From NCBI GenBank assembly GCA_022559845.1, contig CM040118.1:236329224-236393223 (forward strand): 64,000 nucleotides of DNA, written 5' to 3'. The notes beneath the pieces were generated by a model, which did no database searches, was not told the DNA's origin, and saw only the letters and a list, made by a program, of their open reading frames with translations. This DNA comes from Amorphophallus konjac (lineage: Eukaryota; Streptophyta; Magnoliopsida; Alismatales; Araceae). This document shows, piece after piece, positions 35,038-46,698 of the stretch. Each line of letters begins with the position of its first letter. Within the stretch, counting starts at the first letter, position 1. A program made the translations under genes and the position numbers.

Positions 35038-36055
35038 CTAACTCTTGCCATCGCCCTCCTGGTCATCTCTCTCCTCCCTCCTCTGACGGGGATCCCTAGG
35101 GGGCCTCTGCGACCTCTGCGAACCCTGAGAAGCCGTGCTCGCCTCGCCCTGCGGTGGCACCCCAGCCTCGAAGGCACGACGACGCTCCTCGGCCGAAGAA
35201 ACCAGATAGCTGCCCATGGAAAAATAACCAGACTGACGAAGTCGCGCCCCACGTTCCTTTGCCCTCTGGTACCGCTCCTCGCTCTCTTGAAGCCTCCCCT
35301 CCGCCGTACGGAGACTCAATCGGAGCTCCATCAGTTGGGCCTCCAGAGCCCTCCTCTCGTCCCAGTCTCGCAGTCGCTCCACCCTCTTGTCTTCCCTCTC
35401 TCTCTCTGTCCTCTCTCTCTCTCTCTCTCTGCCCTCTCTCTCTCTCTCCCTCTCCTCTCTCTCTCGCGTCGCCTCCCTCCTCGACAGTTCGAGGGCGATC
35501 CGCAAATCCAGCACGTCATGAGGGAGCTCCTCAGCCTCCCGTCGACGCTCCTCCTCCAGCTCCACAATCCGGGCGTCACGCTCCGCCACCCGAGCGTCGC
35601 GCTCCTGCTCGGCACGAACAGCACGCGCCAGGGCCTCTCGGATCTCGGCCACCTGTCAAAGTACGCGTGCATCGTAAGAGAGAGGTGAAGGATGAAAGAG
35701 TAACTAGAGGAGGGTCAGGGCCAAGCAAGGACTCACTCGAGCCTCACGATCGCGCTCGGCCTCCTCAGCCCGGGCGACCGCGTAGGCCAGTTGCTCCTGA
35801 AGCGCAGAAACCTCCGGAGGAGGGCCCCACGAACTGGGACCCGCCCCACCAGCCGTCCCGGCTGCCGCTGCCTGGTGGGCCCGCTGAAACACAGAGCAAA
35901 CGATAGTCACAGGCCAAGTATCAAAAATCCAGGGTAACAAAAAATGCATCGCATAAACTCACCAGGATCTCCAACTCCTGTCGAATGGCCACTAACTGCC
36001 GCCTGGCGTCTGCCAGCTGGGCCCTCAGCTCGGCGATCATGTTGTCACGAGCATC
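35038..36055 (-). pseudogene. Gene A, exons 5-7: coiled-coil C-terminal half
   Basis: Three exons with canonical borders, all phase 0: 35963-36055 (31 codons, RDNMIAELRAQLADARRQL), 35737-35883 (49 codons) and 35038-35652 (204 codons plus stop). Exon 7 is almost pure Glu/Arg heptad-like sequence, partly encoded by a CT/GA microsatellite at 35393-35466, then a Ser/Arg-rich end. These exons continue gene A, whose exons 1-4 lie at 46699-48704 beyond the inserted Gypsy-2 element. No stop interrupts this half. Confidence 0.75.
35393..35466 (-). repeat. CT/GA microsatellite inside gene A exon 7
   Basis: The run is dominated by TCTCTC on the plus strand and on the coding strand yields alternating Arg and Glu codons. 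The reading frame is kept. It lengthens the charged coiled coil and is a likely source of length variation. Confidence 0.8.
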
Positions 36056-36090
36056 CTGCATTGCACATAAGTTAGTGCCACAAGCATATA

Positions 36091-39051
36091 TGTCACGCCC
36101 CGAGCGCGGAAGATACTCAGATGTGCGCGACGAGTTTATATTAATCATGTCAATCAGAGTAGTAGTGTATTCGACACAAAGACAGAGATGCGCAAAATAG
36201 AAAGATAACCCAATCTTTTATTTCATAATGGATAGACTATTACAAATCCAATACTCTATTCAAAAGGAAAAGTACATAGTTGACTCAAGAAAATAGGAAA
36301 AAGACTAGATGACACTTGGAAACGCTCTAGCTCTTTCACTCTTGACTTTCCCCATCCGATTGACCTTCTTCGTCGGACTTACCTGAAAAGTAAGAGACAA
36401 ACACGGAGTGAGCGAACGCTCAGTAGGAAATTATATCTCAGGAACTAGCAAGGGGTTTAAGTATTTATATCTTTCATGAATGCACTATAGCTATGCATGC
36501 TCGCATAAAACGACAAGATAGAGAGAGAATTTATCAATAAGACAGCAAGATGAACTAGTCATGAGCTTTCAAGAAAAGATAACAAGATATTCAAGCAAGT
36601 ACTTTTTAGCAAGTCATGTCAAGAACTTTGGCTATCATGTATCAAGCAAGCAAGTAATTACCCTTTTTCGGGTCACGCAAGTCATGTCATGTCAAGTACG
36701 AGTCAAGTACAAGATTTGTGTGGAATGTCCAATCAAGCTAGTCATGCACTCGGTATAATGCCAGATACCTTATCATTCAACTCCCATGGGCACAAGTACT
36801 TTCGGGTGCTCCTCCCAGGACCAGATCGGGCCCTATATGCGCAGCCATTTATCATGTATTTTGACATCCACTCTTGTATATATAGCCAATATGGAATTTT
36901 AACAATTTAAGCTTGTAGACACGTAGGATAACTTTGAGAGAATGGAGTCCAAAAATACGACATTGGACATAGATAGGCGATAACAATGGTACAATCACGA
37001 TGAACGATAAAACTAGGTGGAATTAGGTTCCCTTAACTCGGGTACCATGACAAGTATGGACATTCTTTATATAGAATTGAGGTCCACATGAACAGTATAT
37101 CAAAGGCAAGATACCCTCATTCTTATTATAGAATTGAGGTCCACAAGAACATCAACAAATGGTATAATATCATCATCCCATTAAGAATTCTCATGATATA
37201 CTCTTTGCATATCATAAGGGCCGGTATATCATGTTTCTTTTAGAGTGACATGGCATTCAATAGTGTAATGGGTTTTTAGGGTACAACCAGCTCAGTCGGC
37301 CTTGAGGGAATCCAAGGCTCGAGGAGTCTTACGGAGGTCTCTATGACTAACTCGCTAGTCCAAAGGAACGGAATGTCCAATGGAGAGCTTGTATGTCAAT
37401 GAGAATTGAGGGTGATCGATAAAACATCATGAAAACATATATATAGATATATTGAAACCATCGGTTATCAGAAAATAGGGTAAAAACATTTTTACAGGAA
37501 AATAACGACTTAAGTAAAGTCACTACTCAAGTAATTAACGCCTTAGATAAGGGCGTTTATCTATTTTCCTATCTTGCAGGAATTTCAATAATTCAGTATT
37601 TTACCAAAAACGCGCCCTGGTAAGGGGCGTTTAATTACAAGTTGACGACGTGTACAGCAGTCGTCCCTTCAATATTTCTAGTTTGTAGAATATTATAAAT
37701 CTGGGAATTTCAATGAAACGCGCCCTGGACAGGGGCGTTAGTTTACAGAAAGCGCCCTGGTATGGGGCGTCAGTTCAATAAAAGACGACCTGGACAAGGT
37801 CGTGATTTCAAGAATTCATCGACTTCGAGATAACATGGTATATAGTCAGGACCAGAAAATATCAGGATCTCAATAGAACAGTCATGCATTTATTTAGAAT
37901 CATGTTTGCATTGATAATTTATTTTTAAACATGCTATTTATCAATTAACAGGAATTAACGTCCGTGTGCGGGGCGTCGAATCTGGAATTGACGACCTGGA
38001 CAGGGTCGTGTATTTTAAATCAACGCCCTTGTTAGGGTCGTTTCTTTCAAAACTCTGTAAAAATACACAGAACACATGAAAACTATATGCATGAACTACC
38101 AATGACAATCATCTATAATTATATGGCGGTTTGGGCTACGTTTCATGAGAAAATCCTACCTTGATAAAGATTTGAACGGATGCAGGTTCTGTGAAGAAAG
38201 AACGATACTCTGTTTTACAGAGCCTTCTGGCGATGGTAATTGCTAATAGCAGCAGCACGCACAGAAGAGGATGCAGATGAAGAACCCACAATTCTTCAAT
38301 CGATCGGTTTCACTTCTACAGGCAACCTGTAGAGGCAGAAGAAACGAAGAAGAAGATATTAAAATCTTCTTATACGTAACCGAAAGCAAGGGGAAAGAAC
38401 TTACTTGTTCTTCGGAAGATAGAAGCTTTCAACCTGTAATCAGAAGTAGATGAAGAATCATCAGTATTCTTCACAAATTCGATAGACAGAGTAAATAAAA
38501 GAACATGCTGTTCTTTACGTACCTTAGAAGAGTCCGAACGCCAAATAGCGTTCTCGGTTCAAGCAGTAGGTTATTTATAGGATTCTTAGAATCCTAATAA
38601 GGTTAGTGTTTGATTGGAAGTAACACTTCCATGATAGAGTTATTACTACATTCGAACTCTTTCTCATAGTTATCAACTTACCCTGGATAGACTCCCGGGT
38701 CGAACGAAACTCAAACTGAATTAGCGTCCTAAGTAAGGGCGTCGAATTTCAAATTGACGCCTTGTCAAGCGTCGTTTCTTATAGAAACGCGTCCACCCAA
38801 AGGACGTTACTCTAACTTGCCCTTTTTATTTATTTTGGTCGTTTGAAATTTGACGCCTTGATATGTGGGCGTCCTTTCATAAAAACACGCCTTAGGTGAG
38901 GGCGTTTTCTCGTAAAGTAGCGCCTATATCTGAGGCGTTATTTTCATCAGGGTTTAATTCTTTTTCTTCCAAGCTCTTTCGTTTATTTTATTAAATCTTT
39001 TTAATCTATTTTGATTTATTTATTCCTTTTTATTTTATCAGGGTTGCTACA
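36091..39051 (-). repeat. 3' LTR of Gypsy-2
   Basis: 2961 bp, bounded by the TSD on the left and by the polypurine tract on the right. It is near-identical to the other LTR apart from point changes and one 41-bp indel. It holds a TATA box (38571-38580), a donor AAG|GTAGGA (exon edge 38160), an acceptor TTTTCAG|GTAAG (exon edge 36382) and about 15 imperfect palindromes. Confidence 0.95.
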
Positions 39052-39064
39052 CCCTCCCCCACTT
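39052..39064 (-). other. Polypurine tract of Gypsy-2
   Basis: The minus strand reads AAGTGGGGGAGGG directly against the TG start of the 3' LTR, the primer for plus-strand DNA synthesis. Confidence 0.9.
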
Positions 39065-39130
39065 AAAAAGAATTTGGTCCCCAAATTCCTAGCATATATT
39101 TACATATGGAGAGTGTAGAGTTCATACCTT

Positions 39131-41806
39131 CTAAAATAACTCTGGAAATCGCTTCCTCATAGATTCCTCGGTCTCCCATGTAGCTTCATGTTCTGAATTC
39201 TTATTCCATTGTACTTTAAACATGGGAATAACCTTATTCCTTAGGGTACGTACTTCTCGATCTAGTATTCGTATGGGCTTCTGCTCATATGTGAAATCTT
39301 TCTGGATCACTAGATCTCCATACTCAATAATATGTGATGGATCATGCACATACTTCTTCAACATAGATATGTGGAACACATCGTGTACTTCGGACAGTTG
39401 AGGTGGCAATGCGATGCGATAAGCAACCTCGCCAACTCTTTCTAGTATCTCAAAAGGTCCGATAAATCTTGGTGTAAGCTTGCCCTTAACACCAAATCTT
39501 CGTATTCCACGTCCAGGCGATATCTTGAGAAATACATGATCTCCAACTTGGAATTCAAGATCTCTTCTTCTCGTATCGGCATAAGCTTTTTGTCTACACT
39601 GAGCAACTTGCAGTCTTTCTTTGATCAATTGTATCTTCTCGGTAGTGTCCATTACCATGTCTGGACCTAACAGTTGTTTCTCTCCAACTTCGTCCCAGCA
39701 TAAGGGTGATCGACAACTCCTTCCGTATAAGGCTTCAAAAGGTGCCAGTTGTATACTTGCCTGGTAGCTATTATTGTATGCAAATTCGACCAGAGGCAAG
39801 TGATCTTGCCAGTTTCCATCAAAATCAGTAATGCATGCTCTTAGCATATCTTCGACTACTTGATTGGTTCTCTCGGTCTGACCATCCGTTTGAGGATGAA
39901 AGGCTGTGCTAAAGTTAAGTCTCGTTCCCAACGAGTGTTGTAGTCCTTTCCAAAAATGAGAAGTAAAACGGGGATCTCTGTCAGACACGATTGAAACAGG
40001 AATACCATGTAATCTGACTATTTCCTTGATGTATAGTGCAGCTAAGACATCAACTGACCATCGACTCTTGATTGGCAAGAAATGCGCTGATTTAGTCAAT
40101 CGGTCAATGATAACCCATGTTCCATCATGTCCTCTTTTTGATTTAGATAAACCCATGATGAAATCCATACCAATATCCTCCCACTTCCATTTAGGGATAT
40201 CTAAAGGATGTAGTTTTCCAGCAGGCTTTTGGTGTTCCGCCTTGACTTGTTGGCACGTGAGACAGCGTGATACGTAGTCCGCTATTTCTCTTTTCATGTT
40301 GGGCCACCAAAAATTTCTTTTTACATCTTGGTACATTTTGGTAGATCCAGGATGAATCGTATACCTTGACCTATGAGCTTCATCTAAGACCTTCTTCTTC
40401 AATTCTGGGCAGTCCGGTATACAAGTTCTATTCTTGAACATTAATCTTCCATCAGAAGCTAATTGGAATTCCGATTGTCCTTCTAATCTGCCCTTGATTT
40501 CTACTAATGTAGGATCATTATTCTGAAGTGCTTGTATTTCAGACAATAAATCTGACTGTATGCTTACATGAGATAATGTGACACATCTAGGGTCCGTGTC
40601 CATGCTTATATTGAGTTCAGAGAATTGTTCCAGCAACTTCCATTCTTGAATCATACAATTGGCTAACAGTGCTCTCGGCTTTCGACTAAGGGCATCTGCT
40701 ACATGATTACCCTTTCCGGGATGATATTGTATATTGAAGTCGAAGTCCTTGAGATATTCCAGCCATCGTCTTTGCCTCATATTTAGTTCCTTCTGTGAGA
40801 AAAGATATTTGAGACTCTTGTGATCGGAGTATACAGTAAACTGTACTCCATAAAGATAATGTCTCCATATTTTGAGTGCAAATACTACCGTGGCCAATTC
40901 TAAGTCATGGACGGGGTAGTTCTCTTCATGCTTCTTTAATTGACGAGAAGAGTAGGCTATAACCTTCCCTTGTTGCATTAGAACACACCCGAGGCCAATG
41001 CCAGAAGCATCAGTGTATACCTCGAACTTTTCTCCTTCAATTGACAATGCTAAGATAGGAGATGTAGTAAGATGATCCTTGAGAGTTTGGAAGCTTCTTT
41101 CACATTCCTCATCCCATTCATAACGGATCTCCTTGCGAGTTAACCTCGTAAGTGGCACGGCGATTTTTGAGAAATCCTTGATGAATCGCCTGTAATAGCC
41201 GGCAAGACCTAAGAAACTTCGGATCTCGCTAGCATTGGTCGGTCTTTCCCAGTTCCTTACAGCTTCAACCTTTGATGGGTCTACAGACAAGCCATCCTTT
41301 GATATAACATGTCTGAGAAAAGTCACTTCTTCAAGCCAGAATTCACACTTGCTAAATTTTGCATATAATTGGTTTGTCCTCAATATTTGTAATGCAATCC
41401 TCAAATGTTCCTCATGCTCTTCCTTGGTCTTGGAATAAATCAATATATCATCAATAAAGACCACCACGAATTGATCCAAATAAGGCCTGAATATACTATT
41501 CATTAACTGCATAAAGGCAGCAGGGGCATTCGTTAGTCCGAAAGGCATAACAACAAATTCATAATGGCCATACCTACTTCTGAATGCGGTTTTATGAATA
41601 TCCTCGTCCTTGATTCTTAGTTGGTGATATCCTGACCTAAGATCAATTTTGGAAAAGTACATGGATCCTGAAATTTGATCAAACAATTCATCGTTCTCGG
41701 CAGTGGATACTTGTTCTTGATAGTGAGATGATTCAACTGTCGATAGTCGACGCATAACCTCATGGATCCGTCTTTCTTCTTTACAAATAATACAGGCGCT
41801 CCCCAC
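39131..41806 (-). pseudogene. Gypsy-2 Pol: reverse transcriptase, RNase H, integrase, chromodomain-like tail
   Basis: One open frame of about 890 codons that begins inside RT, because the upstream part is in another frame. RT keeps [13 protein letters not shown] and the catalytic [10 protein letters not shown] (about residue 115). RNase H has [14 protein letters not shown]. Integrase has the His/Cys finger ([10 protein letters not shown]...CLTCQQ), then [17 protein letters not shown] and the [11 protein letters not shown] glutamate. The last 50 residues ([15 protein letters not shown]...WNKN...ATWETEE) are chromodomain-like, as in Del/Tekay elements, where this tail guides integration to heterochromatin. 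The active-site residues I can check are present. Confidence 0.9.
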
Positions 41807-42867
41807 GGGGAAGTACTTAGTCTAATGAATCCTTTCTTAATGAGTTCCATCAATTGCTCCTTTAACTCCTTGAGTTCAGCAGGTGACATCCTATAAGGTG
41901 CCTTTGAAATCAGACCAGCACCAGGGACTAAGTCAATGGTGAAGGCCACTTCTCTTTGCGGGGGTAATCCTGGCAAATCTTCCGGAAACACGTCCGGAAA
42001 TTCTTGTACCACAGGAATGTCTTCTAGCTTAGCTTCCTTAGCTTCTTTAACTGTGACAAAGGCAAGGAAAGATGTACATCCTTTCCTAATGAGCTTGCTA
42101 GCTCGGAGAGCTGAAATAAGAGGGGATCTGCTCCGACCCTTGGGGTTAGTCAAGATTACTTCTGGAAATTCCTTGAATGTAACCTTACTATTGCGGCAAT
42201 CAACCGTTGCCTGATACTTGGATAACCAATCTGCCCCTAGTATAACATCATACTCTTTCAGATCTAAACATATGAGATCAATAGGGAGATTTCTACCCTG
42301 AACCAATACTTCACAGTTTTGGTAATGATGTGTAATATCAGTCTCATCATCCAGAGGAGTAGACAAAACTAACTTTATCCATTCCGGTTCTAGGGGTAAT
42401 GGGTCAGCAAACTTCTTAGAAACAATAGAATGCGATGCACCAGTATCAATTAAGACATATGCATTCCTGGAACAAACTTTCAATGTACCTTCCACTAAGC
42501 CGCCTTCTTCTTCTTGCTCGGTCTCCTTGATTGCATGAAGACGAGCATTCTTGGTTACTGGGCGCTTTCCGTCAACGGCTTGATCGTTAAGTAATGGGCA
42601 ATCGGGAATCCGATGCTCACGACTCCCACAACGGAGACATGCTCCTAGTTTCCTCCAGCATTCTTCTGCTCTATGACCCGCTTTATCACAATGTTTGCAC
42701 ACTGTATTTGGGGAGGTAGTGGTGATAGAGAAGGGCTTGGTCTTCTTGAACTTTTGGTCTTGTGAGGATATACCTCCATTGCTAGGCCTCTTCTTGAAGT
42801 TGGGTTTAAAGGAACCCGAACCTGTAACTTGTTCCTTCTTATCCTTACCACGAATCCTATCAGACAA
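41617..42867 (-). pseudogene. Gypsy-2 Gag end, zinc knuckles, protease and start of RT
   Basis: The open frame has two zinc knuckles ([14 protein letters not shown] and [14 protein letters not shown]), then the protease motif [13 protein letters not shown], a flap-like VILGADWL and the start of RT ([19 protein letters not shown]). It runs out of frame at KYPLPR near 41695, where one base appears to be lost relative to the pol frame, so the polyprotein is split in RT. Upstream it is cut off from the Gag start by stops. Confidence 0.85.
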
Positions 42868-43482
42868 TTCTGTGGCATCTTCTAATAGTTGATCTCGGCG
42901 TACTATCTACGAGTAGACTTGAATGTCCATCGGCGCCAGTTGAGTAATAGCTTGGGGCCTGAGCCCATTAAGAAACCTCCTAGCTTTCATTTTCTCGGTG
43001 CTAACTAGATGCTTAGCATACCGAGATAATCTAGAGAATTGGGCCTCATACTCGGCCACTGACAAAGATCGTTGCTTTAATGGAGCAAATTCTGCAGCCT
43101 TCTTTTCCTGAACTCGGTCCGAGAAATATTTTACGTTGAAGTGTTCAACGAATTCCTCCCATGAAACCTGATCTTGATTTATAGTAGCCTCTATTGATTC
43201 CCACTAGCATCTAGCATCCCTTTCTAACTGAAAAGTAGCTAATAAGACCTTATCTTGATCCGTACATTACATAACACGGAATATTCGTTCCGTTTCCCTA
43301 ATCCAGTGTTCAGCGTCATCTGGATCAGTAGAACCTGTGAACTTGGGCGGGTTCATGTTCTTGAAAGTCTGGTGGAGACTTCCTGCTCGTTGTCCACCTC
43401 CTTGTGTTACTTGTTGCAGCACTTGAGTCATGCCTTGCAGTGTACGCTGCATGTTGCGCCATTGAGCACGTTCGGCAGCCAT
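42868..43482 (-). pseudogene. Gypsy-2 Gag N-terminal part, three stops
   Basis: The start is the ATG at 43482 (MAAERAQWRNMQRTLQG), then FTGSTDPDDAEHWIRETERIF, the usual start of the Gag domain. The domain continues to about 42900 (SWEEFVEHFNVKYF, EYEAQFSRLSRYAKHLV, KARRFLNGLRP). It is interrupted by TAA 43267-43269, TAG 43204-43206 and TAG 42907-42909. All three lie in the same frame as the zinc-knuckle part, so this Gag is disabled only by stops. Confidence 0.8.
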
Positions 43483-43637
43483 TATCCTACAATTATAATA
43501 ACTAGATTAATACGTGATTTGTATCTTAAAGACTAGCATTCTATGTTAACTTTAACCCTTGGTTCTACCCAATCTCACTGGTTAAAGGTTTGAACATATC
43601 CTTGGACTTGGGTTTTCCTAGGAATTGAATACCCTAG

Positions 43638-43649
43638 GCTCTGATACCA
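43638..43649 (-). other. Primer-binding site of Gypsy-2, initiator-Met tRNA type
   Basis: The minus strand reads TGGTATCAGAGC, 7 nt after the CA end of the 5' LTR. Confidence 0.95.
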
Positions 43650-43656
43650 CAAAAAC

Positions 43657-46600
43657 TGTCACGCCCCGAGCGCGGAAGATACTCGGATGTACGCGACGAG
43701 TTTATATCAATCATGTCAATCAGAGTAGTAGTGTATTCGACACAAAGACAGAGATGCGCAAAATAGAAAGATAATCCAATCCTTTATTTCATAATGGATA
43801 GACTATTACAAATCCAATACTCTATTCAAAAGGAAAAGTACATAGTTGACTCAAGAAAATAGGAAAAAGACTAGATGACACTTGAAAACGCTCTAGCTCT
43901 TTCACTCTTGACTTTCCCCATCCGATTGACCTTCTTCGTCAGACTTACCTGAAAAGTAAGGGACAAACACGGAGTGAGCGAACGCTCAGTAGGAAATTAT
44001 ATCTCAGGAACTAGCAAGGGGTTTAAGTATTTATATCTTTCATGAATGCACTATAGCTATGCATGCTCGCATAAAACGACAAGATAGAGAGAGAATTTAT
44101 CAATAAGACAGCAAGATGAACTAGTCATGAGCTTTCAAGAAAAGATAACAAGATATTCAAGCAAGTACTTTTTAGCAAGTCATGTCAAGAACTTTGGCTA
44201 TCATGTATCAAGCAAGCAAGTAATTACCCTTTTTCGGGTCACGCAAGTCATGTCATGTCAAGTACAAGTCAAGTACAAGATTTGTGTGGAATGTCCAATC
44301 AAGCTAGTCATGCACTCGGTATAATGCCAGATACCTTATCATTCAACTCCCATGGGCACAAGTACTTTCGGGTGCTCCTCCCAGGACCAGATCGGGCCCT
44401 ATATGCGCAGGCATTTATCATGTATTTTGACATCCACTCTTGTATATATAGTCAATATGGAATTTCAACAATTTAAGCTTGTAGACACGTAGGATAACTT
44501 TGAGAGAATGGAGTCCAAAAATATGATATTGGATATAGATAGGCGATAACAACGGTACAATCACGATGAACGATGAAACTAGGTGGAATTAGGTTCCCTT
44601 AACTCAGGTACCATGACAAGTATGGACATTCTTTATATAGAATTGAGGTCCACATGAACAGTATATCAAAGGCAAGATACCCTCATTCTTATTATAGAAT
44701 TGAGGTCCACAAGAACATCAACAAATGGTATGATATCATCATCCCATTAAGAATTCTCATGATATACTCTTTGCATATCATAAGGGCCGGTATACCATGT
44801 TTCTTTTAGAGTGACATGGCATTCAATAGTGTAATGGGTTTTTAGGGTACAACCAGCTCAGTCGGCCTTAAGGAAATCCAAGGCTCGAGGAATCTTACGG
44901 AGGTCTCTATGACTAACTCGCTAGTCCAAAGGAACGGAATGTCCAATGGAGAGCTTGTATGTCAATGAGAATTGAGGGTGATCGATAAAACATCATGAAA
45001 CGGGGGACTATACTCACAGAGTGGAGATATAGTGCCAATATACATATATATAGATATACTGAAATCATCGGTTATCAGAAAATAGGGTAAAAACATTTTT
45101 ACAGGAAAATAACGACTTAAGTAAAGTCACTACTCAAGTAATTAACGCCTTAGATAAGGGCGTTTATCTATTTTCCTATCTTGCAGGAATTTCAATAATT
45201 CAGTATTTTACCAAAAACGCGCCCTAGTAAGGGGCGTTTAATTACAAGTTGACGACGTGTACAGCAGTCGTCCCTTCAATATTTCTAGTTTGTAGAATAT
45301 TATAAATCTGGGAATTTCAATGAAACCCGCCCTGGACAGGGGCGTTAGTTTACAGAAAGCGCCCTGGTATGGGGCGTCAGTTCAATAAAAGACGACCTGG
45401 ACAAGGTCGTGATTTCAAGAATTCATCGACTTCGAGATAACATGGTATATAGTCAGGACCAGAAAATATCAGGATCTCAATAGAACAATCATGCATTTAT
45501 TTAGAATCATGTTTGCATTGATAATTTATTTTTAAACATACTATTTATCAATTAACAGGAATTAACGTCCGTGTGCGGGGCGTCGAATCTGGAATTGACG
45601 ACCTGGACAGGGTCGTGTATTTTAAATCAACGCCCTTGTTAGGGTCGTTTCTTTCAAAACTCTGTAAAAATACACAGAACACATGAAAACTATATGCATG
45701 AACTACCAATGACAATCATCTATAATTAGATGGCGGTTTGGGCTACGTTCCATGAGAAAATCCTACCTTGATAAAGATTTGAACGGATGCAGGTTCTGTG
45801 AAGAAAGAACGATACTCTGTTTTACAGAGCCTTCTGGCGATGGTAATTGCTAATAGCAGCAGCACGCACAGAAGAGGATGCAGATGAAGAACCCACAATT
45901 CTTCAATCGATCGGTTTCACTTCTACAGGCAACCTGTAGAGGCAGAAGAAACGAAGAAGAAGATATTAAAATCTTCTTATACGTAACCGAAAGCAAGGGG
46001 AAAGAACTTACTTGTTCTTCAGAAGACAAAAGCTTTCAACCTGTAATCAGAAGTAGATGAAGAATCATCAATATTCTTCACAAATTCGATAGACAGAGTA
46101 AAGAAAAGAACATGTTGTTCTTTACGTACCTTAGAAGACTCCGAACGCCAAATAGCGTTCTCGGTTCAAGTAGTAGGTTATTTATAGGATTCTTAGAATC
46201 CTAATAAGGTTAGTGTTTGATTGGAAGTAACACTTCCGTGATAGAGTTATTACTACATTCGAACTCTTTCTCATAGTTATCAACTTACCCTGGATAGACT
46301 CCCGGGTCGAACGAAACTCAAACTGAATTAGCGTCCTAAGTAAGGGCGTCGAATTTCAAATTGACGCCTTGTCAAGCGTCGTTTCTTGTAGAAACGTGTC
46401 CACCCAAAGGACGTTACTCTAACTTGCCCTTTTTATTTATTTTGGTCGTTTGAAATTTGACGCCTTGTTATGTGGGCGTCCTTTCTTAAAAACACGCCTT
46501 AGGTGAGGGCGTTTTCTCGTAAAGTAGCGCCTATATCTGAGGCGTTATTTTCATCAGGGTTTAATTCTTTTTCTTCCAAGCTCTTTCGTTTATTTTATTA

Positions 46601-46658
46601 AATCTTTTTAATCTATTTTGATTTATTTATTCCTTTTTATTTTATCAGGGTTGCTACA
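43657..46658 (-). repeat. 5' LTR of Gypsy-2
   Basis: 3002 bp, bounded on the right by the TSD ATATA. It carries 41 bp near 45001-45042 (starting CGGGGGACTATACTC) that are absent from the other LTR. This is exactly the length difference between the two LTRs, so no other net indel has occurred. The promoter TATA is at 46178-46187. Confidence 0.95.
46178..46187 (-). promoter_or_regulatory. TATA box of the Gypsy-2 5' LTR
   Basis: The minus strand reads CTATAAATAA, 470 bp inside the LTR; it is conserved at 38571-38580 in the other LTR. Transcription would start about 30 bp further on and run left through R, U5 and the gag-pol region. Confidence 0.65.
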
Positions 46659-46698
46659 ATATACATATAGAAGGGTGAAGCATTTTCATTTCACTTAC

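Larger units (their letters stand above)
36091..46658 (-). mobile_element. Gypsy-2: complete Ty3/gypsy chromovirus-type element
   Basis: LTRs at 36091-39051 and 43657-46658 start TGTCACGCC and end GTTGCTACA on the plus strand, with the 5-bp TSD ATATA at 36086-36090 and 46659-46663. The primer-binding site and polypurine tract stand next to the LTRs in the right order for the minus strand. The internal region encodes Gag, zinc knuckles, protease, reverse transcriptase, RNase H, integrase and a chromodomain-like tail, in the arrangement of the Del/Tekay branch. Gag stops and a frameshift in RT make it non-autonomous. It is inserted in intron 4 of gene A. Confidence 0.95.

Noticed and set aside
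35154..35906. 250-codon plus-strand reading frame rich in Pro, Ser and Arg
   Set aside because: It is the antisense of gene A exons 6 and 7, whose splice sites and paralogues fix the minus strand as coding; it only exists because of the Arg/Glu-rich composition.
43638..43649. Initiator-Met tRNA-like sequence as a tRNA gene
   Set aside because: Only the 12 bases complementary to the tRNA 3' end are present, next to the LTR. It is a primer-binding site, and the same is true at 9377 and 60266.
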